NCBI RefSeq assembly: GCF_024586455.1
Contig: NC_065921.1
Coordinates: 81,218,163 to 81,282,162, forward strand
From: Bactrocera neohumeralis
Taxonomy: Eukaryota > Arthropoda > Insecta > Diptera > Tephritidae
DNA: 64,000 nucleotides
Direction of reading: 5' to 3'
Part shown: positions 59,068-64,000 of the stretch, in pieces
How positions within the stretch are numbered: the stretch's first letter is position 1
Layout of the letters: every line of letters starts with the position of its first letter
The notes under the pieces: generated by a model
Seen by the model: the letters and a program-made list of their open reading frames with translations, nothing else
Databases searched by the model: none
What the model was told of the DNA's origin: nothing
Made by a program: the position numbers and the translations under genes

Positions 59068-61149
59068 GAAATATAGAATGTATTTTAATTAAATTACAAA
59101 AAAAATTTGTGTTCAATATTTATATAAAATGTTTTTTAATTAAATTACAAAAATATTTTTTGCTCAATACTAGTTTATTTACCTTTTTTAATTTTTATTT
59201 CAATTTTTTTAATTATTTTTTTTTTTTAATTTTTATTTATTTGTTTATTTTTTACTATTTTCTTTTTATTTTTTTTTGTTTCAAATGTTTTTAAATATTT
59301 TTAAATTTTTTTTAATGAATTTCATTTTCAAAAATATTTCTTAAGAATTGGTATTTTTTGGGATTTTTCAACACTTCACTTCTTATTTTCTTGCCTTGAA
59401 ATCCACTAATTTATATTCTAGGAAATTTTCATTTCAAACGTTGACAACTTTTATATTTTCTATTAATTCTGAAGTCAAGAAACAAATTTCGCAAAAAAAG
59501 CATTTTCAATTTAATAAAATTTATGTCTTGACATTTTGGGTATATAAAATATGAGTTCGCAAAATATGGGCGGTTGCTTGTTATTTGTTTATATATATAT
59601 GTACATATACATATATATTATATTTATATGTATATTTCTGTATATATTCATAAGTATATATGTATGTGTATATTTTTTTCTAAGAAACAAATTTTTTGAT
59701 AAAAAGAAAAAAATGAAAAAAAATATATTGAAATTTTTTTATTTTTTATATTTCATATTATTCAGTACTCTTTGGCACACAATATGACTTTATCGAATTA
59801 AAAGAAAATAAAGCAAGATTAATAGCATAATAACTAAAAAATGGCGTCATTATTAATTTTTGATATTATTCACACCATTAGTATGCTTGAAAACATGAAA
59901 GTTGTAAAAGATCTCTCGTGTATGGCAACTACTTTTATGACAAGCTAAATGCGATGAGATTAATTCACCGTCAACACACCGCGATGCTTGTGAGGCTTCT
60001 CTTTGAAATCGTAACTCGAAACTCAGTTTTCTAAAAGGAATCTAGCAATTTTAGTTAGTTCACAGCTGATCTTTAATTCGCTTTGCGGAAATACCACGGT
60101 TCACGAACCAACGTTAATTTGTCTATAAAGTACTGTTCCGTTTCGGTACTTTCAGGAAACACTGAATTGTTCTGAAATTTAGAGATTTTACGAATATTTC
60201 ACAGAAACTGTTCAAAAACATAACGCCTTTAACTATATACTCTCAAAACCGGAAGAATTTTCGTCGTATCACAGCGACATTGAGGCGTTTCAAGTGTTAA
60301 AATCTCGTCGAAAGAAATCACACCTTCCGAAGAATCATAATAAAAACAAGAATTTACAATTTTTCAGTTATAAAAATATATTTCTGTTATTAAAATATGG
60401 AAATAATATACACGCAGATGCAGATGCACTTGTATATGTATGTATATATAGTAATTTTTGAAACATATCCGCAAAGAATGGCATTTTTCCAAATTTTTGA
60501 AATTCTTTGCAAAAATGTATTTTTAGCTTATTTTTACTTCAGACACTACAATTTAAATAGCCGCGTATAAAATAATTTAATAATTGCATTTCTGGACATC
60601 AATTAGTGTGATCTTCAACTTAATGCCACCATCAAATGTCTAGTTGGAAACATTTTCCGTTAAACAACACACGTGTGCTAGTTTTCTATAAAGAAATGTG
60701 TGTGTGTGTTTGTGAGATTTGAAATTATTTTCGACCGAAACAACTTGAAAATGAGGTGACAATGCGAAAACGACCTTACGCCCACATTATTTGAAAAACA
60801 AAAACAGCAAAACGCTAACGGTGAAATTTATTTAATGAACTATGAATATTAGGGGTGTACTAAACTAAATGAATGTTTGGACTTATGGGAGTTTTGATTG
60901 ATTGAGATTTTTTAGAGATAAAAAATTTCATATTTTGGAGTCTTTAAATTGTTTAGCCTTTTCAATGATTATTTATGGAACACTGATATAGAAAGAATAT
61001 TGATGTATTATCATCAAAATTTATATTTCAACTGGAATGATTAGAATTCCCTTCAAAGTTCAAACAATTTCTCATTGCATCACTAAGAACGATATACAAT
61101 AAAATTTCCCAAAGGGCCGACAGGCGGATCAAAGCGAAATGGAATGCCG
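59068..61149. other. AT-rich then mixed intergenic DNA, no gene recognised
   Basis: To about 59800 nearly pure A/T with a TATA microsatellite at 59590..59670. From 59850 to 61090 composition is ordinary. No recognised frame, repeat or RNA gene. Confidence 0.45.
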
Positions 61150-61510
61150 GTAAGTGCATGAAAGGTCGCCAAGATCATGTGCAAGAGATCCTTCGGAAAA
61201 TTCTCTTGCTGGACAGCTGTTGACCTATTGGCAGGTCACAACATACTGGCTTCACATGCGAGCCAGATGGTGATAACAATACATGAAGAAAGTGCAGAGT
61301 GCCTTTGTCCAGCACTTTCTAGAACTCGTCTCAAGTATTTAGGAGCTCGGAGTTCAAAGTACTGAACGAAGTAAAAAACGTAGACATCAAGTCGCTCTTA
61401 AAGTTCGTAAAAGACGTTGACGTCTTGTGTGACGAATTCTGCACCTCTAATTAAACTGAACCTCCATCTGATATTACAAAAGGTCATTAGGTCTATGTAT
61501 GGCGTGATAG
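61150..61510 (+). mobile_element. C-terminal relic of an RNase H-type non-LTR element
   Basis: The plus strand reads LLAGHNILASHASQM, then ESAECLCPALSRTRLKYLGA, the post-RNase H tail with its cysteine and CPAL-RTR-LG pattern. Downstream the sequence decays and ends near CTAACCTAACCTAA (about 61525), like the fragment at 52385. It is a dead 5'-truncated copy. Confidence 0.75.
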
Positions 61511-61559
61511 CCGGCCGGTATAACTAACCTAACCTAATAATGCATCGAAATACCGAACT

Positions 61560-62225
61560 GGTTTCATTCACTAGAGCTCATTCTAGACAAGAAGCGCTCG
61601 TAGAAACCCAACATCGACGACAGAGTAACGAAAGCATCGGTTGCTCTATATTTCTGCAGGGGAGCCTTTAGAAAAATTTGGGGACTCCAACTAAAGGTAG
61701 TTTCCATGAAACCATAGTTTTACCTATATTGTTCTAAGCAATTTTTGTTCGGGGTACTTAGATGCCTGCGAACCATGGCAGTCTGGAATCCTCGCACAGT
61801 TTGATTTCATTCCAAAATACTTGGATTACCAGTCCTTTGACCTAGCACTAGTACTGTCTATCTCTTTTCTGCTCACATACTTTCGAAGAAGCATGGAAGG
61901 GAAGGATTCATTGGATCACAGCTTGTGTGGAGGGTTTACTACTTTGGCTTAATGTGACTTCCTACAGGACTATGGGGCTTCAGAAAACCAGCAAGCGCTG
62001 GACGACTATCAGCGGTTGCCCAGGATGTTCAGGGAACTTTATGCTCTCAGCAAGGTCGACCTTTAAGTGGTTGTAAGAGTTTTGACTTTACACTGATCGG
62101 GACTTATGAAGTGAGATTGAGCCAGCTGCATTAGCTATTTGGAAGAAGATGAGTTAGAATCATCTCAACACTTCCTCCTTGAATGTCCCACTTATTATTA
62201 TTGGTATGAACGCACACGCATTCAA
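61560..62225 (+). mobile_element. RT-thumb and C-terminal relic of a second non-LTR copy
   Basis: Frames on the plus strand give NTELVSFTRA, then after a shift KPNIDDRVTKASVALYFCRG and AFRKIWGLQLKVV, the KTELVLFTR and W-IWGLxPKVV region of an RT thumb. Near 62120..62200 comes CISYLEEDELESSQHFLLEC, a zinc-knuckle-like C-terminus. The material between is deleted or scrambled. It abuts the end of the previous fragment, so the second element probably inserted next to or into its tail. Confidence 0.75.
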
Positions 62226-62985
62226 TTGTATGTTTGTTGTACATATTTATGCATAAAATTAAATTTTAATTAAATTTTGAACGCAGAAGTATGTGGGTCA
62301 ACACAAAACGTCAATAAAATACATTTGTTTTTGCGTTGAAATTGGAAAATGCAGATTTTCGTGATTTTTTCGAAATTATCGAAATAGAAAGACAAGCGAA
62401 TATGTGTGTAAATGTATAAATACGCACAAATATATAAGAAATGTTGCTTATATTTTTTACCTACTCAACAGCAGCAAGATAATTTTAAAGGCAACACTCA
62501 TACTCAAATCGTATGAGTAAGAACTTAATTACATTTTCGTACATCCCCACGGTGTTAACAACAATTTGACACCTCCACCTCCACAAAGCGTCTGTCTCGT
62601 ATATCGAATGTTTGCTTGTATGTCAATAAGGCGCTTGAGCCCATTTCGTTACATTATTTTTGCATTAAAAGTATGAATATTCCAATTTTATGACATTTAC
62701 TCATACAAACCTATAATAGATACTTAAAAGCATTTAAAATTACTTAATGACTTTTCTTTGATGGGTGAAACCATTAAAGCGACATATGTATGTACATACA
62801 TAAGGTGACGACTGCAAGTCTGTATTATGTTATTGCAATTTTTGCCGCTTCCAACAAATAGCTGCAATAATGCGGTTTCAAAAATAACAGAAAAATTTAA
62901 AAAAAAAAAAACAAAAAAAAAAATATGAAAATAATGTATAAAAAAAAATACTAAATTTAAAGAATAAAATTTTGAAAATACAAAG
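62226..62985. other. Intergenic DNA, no gene recognised
   Basis: AT-rich with poly-A tracts at 62895..62950 and a short ATGT microsatellite at 62785. Nothing else seen. Confidence 0.45.
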
Positions 62986-63420
62986 GTAAAGCTATAATTC
63001 ACTTCACAAATACAAAGGACTCCACACAAGAACCTGACTTTGATCCATCAGTTTGTATGACTTCTATATACTACAGTGACTCAATCTAAACAATTTCTTC
63101 GGAGATTACACTAACTTAGCAAATGAGCCATGTCAAATTATATGAAGATGTCTCATCAAATTAAAAAGTTTTCCATACAAGGACTCGATTCCGATCAGCC
63201 AGTTTGTATGGTAGCTATAGACTACAGTGGTCCGATGTCAGTGGTTCCAACAAATAAGCAGCTTCTTGGAGAGAAAAGAGCGTGAGCAGAATTTCAGATC
63301 GATATCTCAAAAACTGAGGGACTACTTGGTGTATAAACCTAAATCGACTCAGCTCGTCACACTGATCATTTAGACATATATTTTTTAGGGTCTCTGACGT
63401 TCCTTTCTGCATATTACAAA
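62986..63420 (+). repeat. Dispersed repeat family A, diverged copy
   Basis: GTAAAGCTATAATTCACTTC, CAGTTTGTATGACTTCTATA, AGTTTGTATGGTAGCTATAG, TGGTCCGATGTCAGTGGTTC, ATCTCAAAAACTGAGGGACT and CTCGTCACACTGATCATTTA follow the family order. The hairpin ends are damaged. Confidence 0.85.
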
Positions 63421-63639
63421 TATTTCAGAGGAACTACACATGTATATTATGTAATTAAGAGCCATAACTCTTAAGCTCTTTTTTGCCGCAATCAAAAACT
63501 CAGCACTTCTGAGTTTTGTTGGTGACTAAAAAGGATTTTCTGGCAGAAATTTTTTTAATTTTCTTACAGAATTTTTAGAAAAATCTTACAACAATAGTAC
63601 CTCCAGAGAAAATATAGACAAATTTTAATTTGTATTAAC
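63421..63639. other. Short intergenic gap
   Basis: No recognisable feature. It may include decayed transposase sequence of the adjacent mariner-type element. Confidence 0.4.
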
Positions 63640-63952
63640 TCGACTCGATTTTGGTAGTTTTTCCGCTAGCGACATTATTCCATCAGTGTAAATCGAAATT
63701 TCAAAATTTCATTGGTGGCTTGCGTGGCATTCTTCCCTTTTTTATACAAAAATTTCAAAATATAGCGAATTTTTTAATTACTTTTACTCAATTTTGAACA
63801 GCTGTAACTTTTTTTCAACTTTTTTTTGTTTAAATGAAGCTTAAAATCTCACCTTTCCAACACTATATGGTATGACACAATATGATTGGTAGCATTGGAG
63901 ATATACGACTGCAACGACATCTATTGACAAAATACGAAAAGACTTTTTCGAC
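63640..63952 (-). mobile_element. 5' end of a mariner-type element
   Basis: On the minus strand the terminal repeat GTCGAAAAAGTCTTTTCGTA begins at 63952 (the outermost TTGGGTG is lost), followed by a leader with ACAGCTGTTCAAAATTGAG. At about 63742..63704 a frame reads KKGKNATQATNEI, like the mariner transposase start (KGKNA-QA). Stops follow. The terminal repeat is almost the same as that at 54789. Confidence 0.75.
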
Positions 63953-64000
63953 ATATATGATATGTATATTTTTATATATGTTATATTTTACATAAACATT

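Overview
The window is a very AT-rich, repeat-laden stretch of nuclear DNA from a higher fly. Drosophila-like Twist, a split MADF-BESS gene and spliced genes with long AT-rich introns show a dipteran. The abundant ACAT/ATGT microsatellites and the particular mix of mariner, hAT, RTE-type and RNase H-bearing non-LTR relics look tephritid-like; that last step is inference.

Three protein-coding genes can be rebuilt exon by exon. (1) A MADF-BESS DNA-binding protein on the minus strand (758..2296, two exons, 298 aa). (2) twist on the plus strand (6970..12820, two exons, 620 aa); its 4 kb intron splits helix 2 of the bHLH domain. (3) A two-pore-domain (K2P) potassium channel on the minus strand (43896..48143, three exons, 922 aa) with an unusually long cytoplasmic N-terminus. 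A candidate core promoter for the channel lies at about 50649 on the minus strand. A candidate untranslated or barely coding first exon of an unknown plus-strand gene lies at about 24000..24354.

The rest is intergenic or intronic. It holds at least nine tandem-repeat arrays. Two contain known regulatory words: an array upstream of twist with CAGGTG E-box/Snail-type sites, and an array at 24.47-25.94 kb with ten exact copies of the DRE palindrome TATCGATA. Mobile elements include a hAT-type element with a perfect 8-bp target duplication nested in an older dispersed repeat, a TTAA-flanked element of 1.4 kb, two MITEs, mariner relics, a pogo-like end, a degenerate RTE-type retrotransposon with a second copy of its 3' tail in the K2P intron, and four fragments of RNase H-bearing non-LTR elements. 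One dispersed repeat family occurs five times and a shorter one three times.

The three genes are not an operon and do not obviously share a pathway. Twist is a mesoderm regulator, the MADF-BESS protein is a probable transcription factor, and the channel sets membrane potential. Much of the 13-43 kb interval could carry enhancers, but conservation cannot be judged from one sequence.
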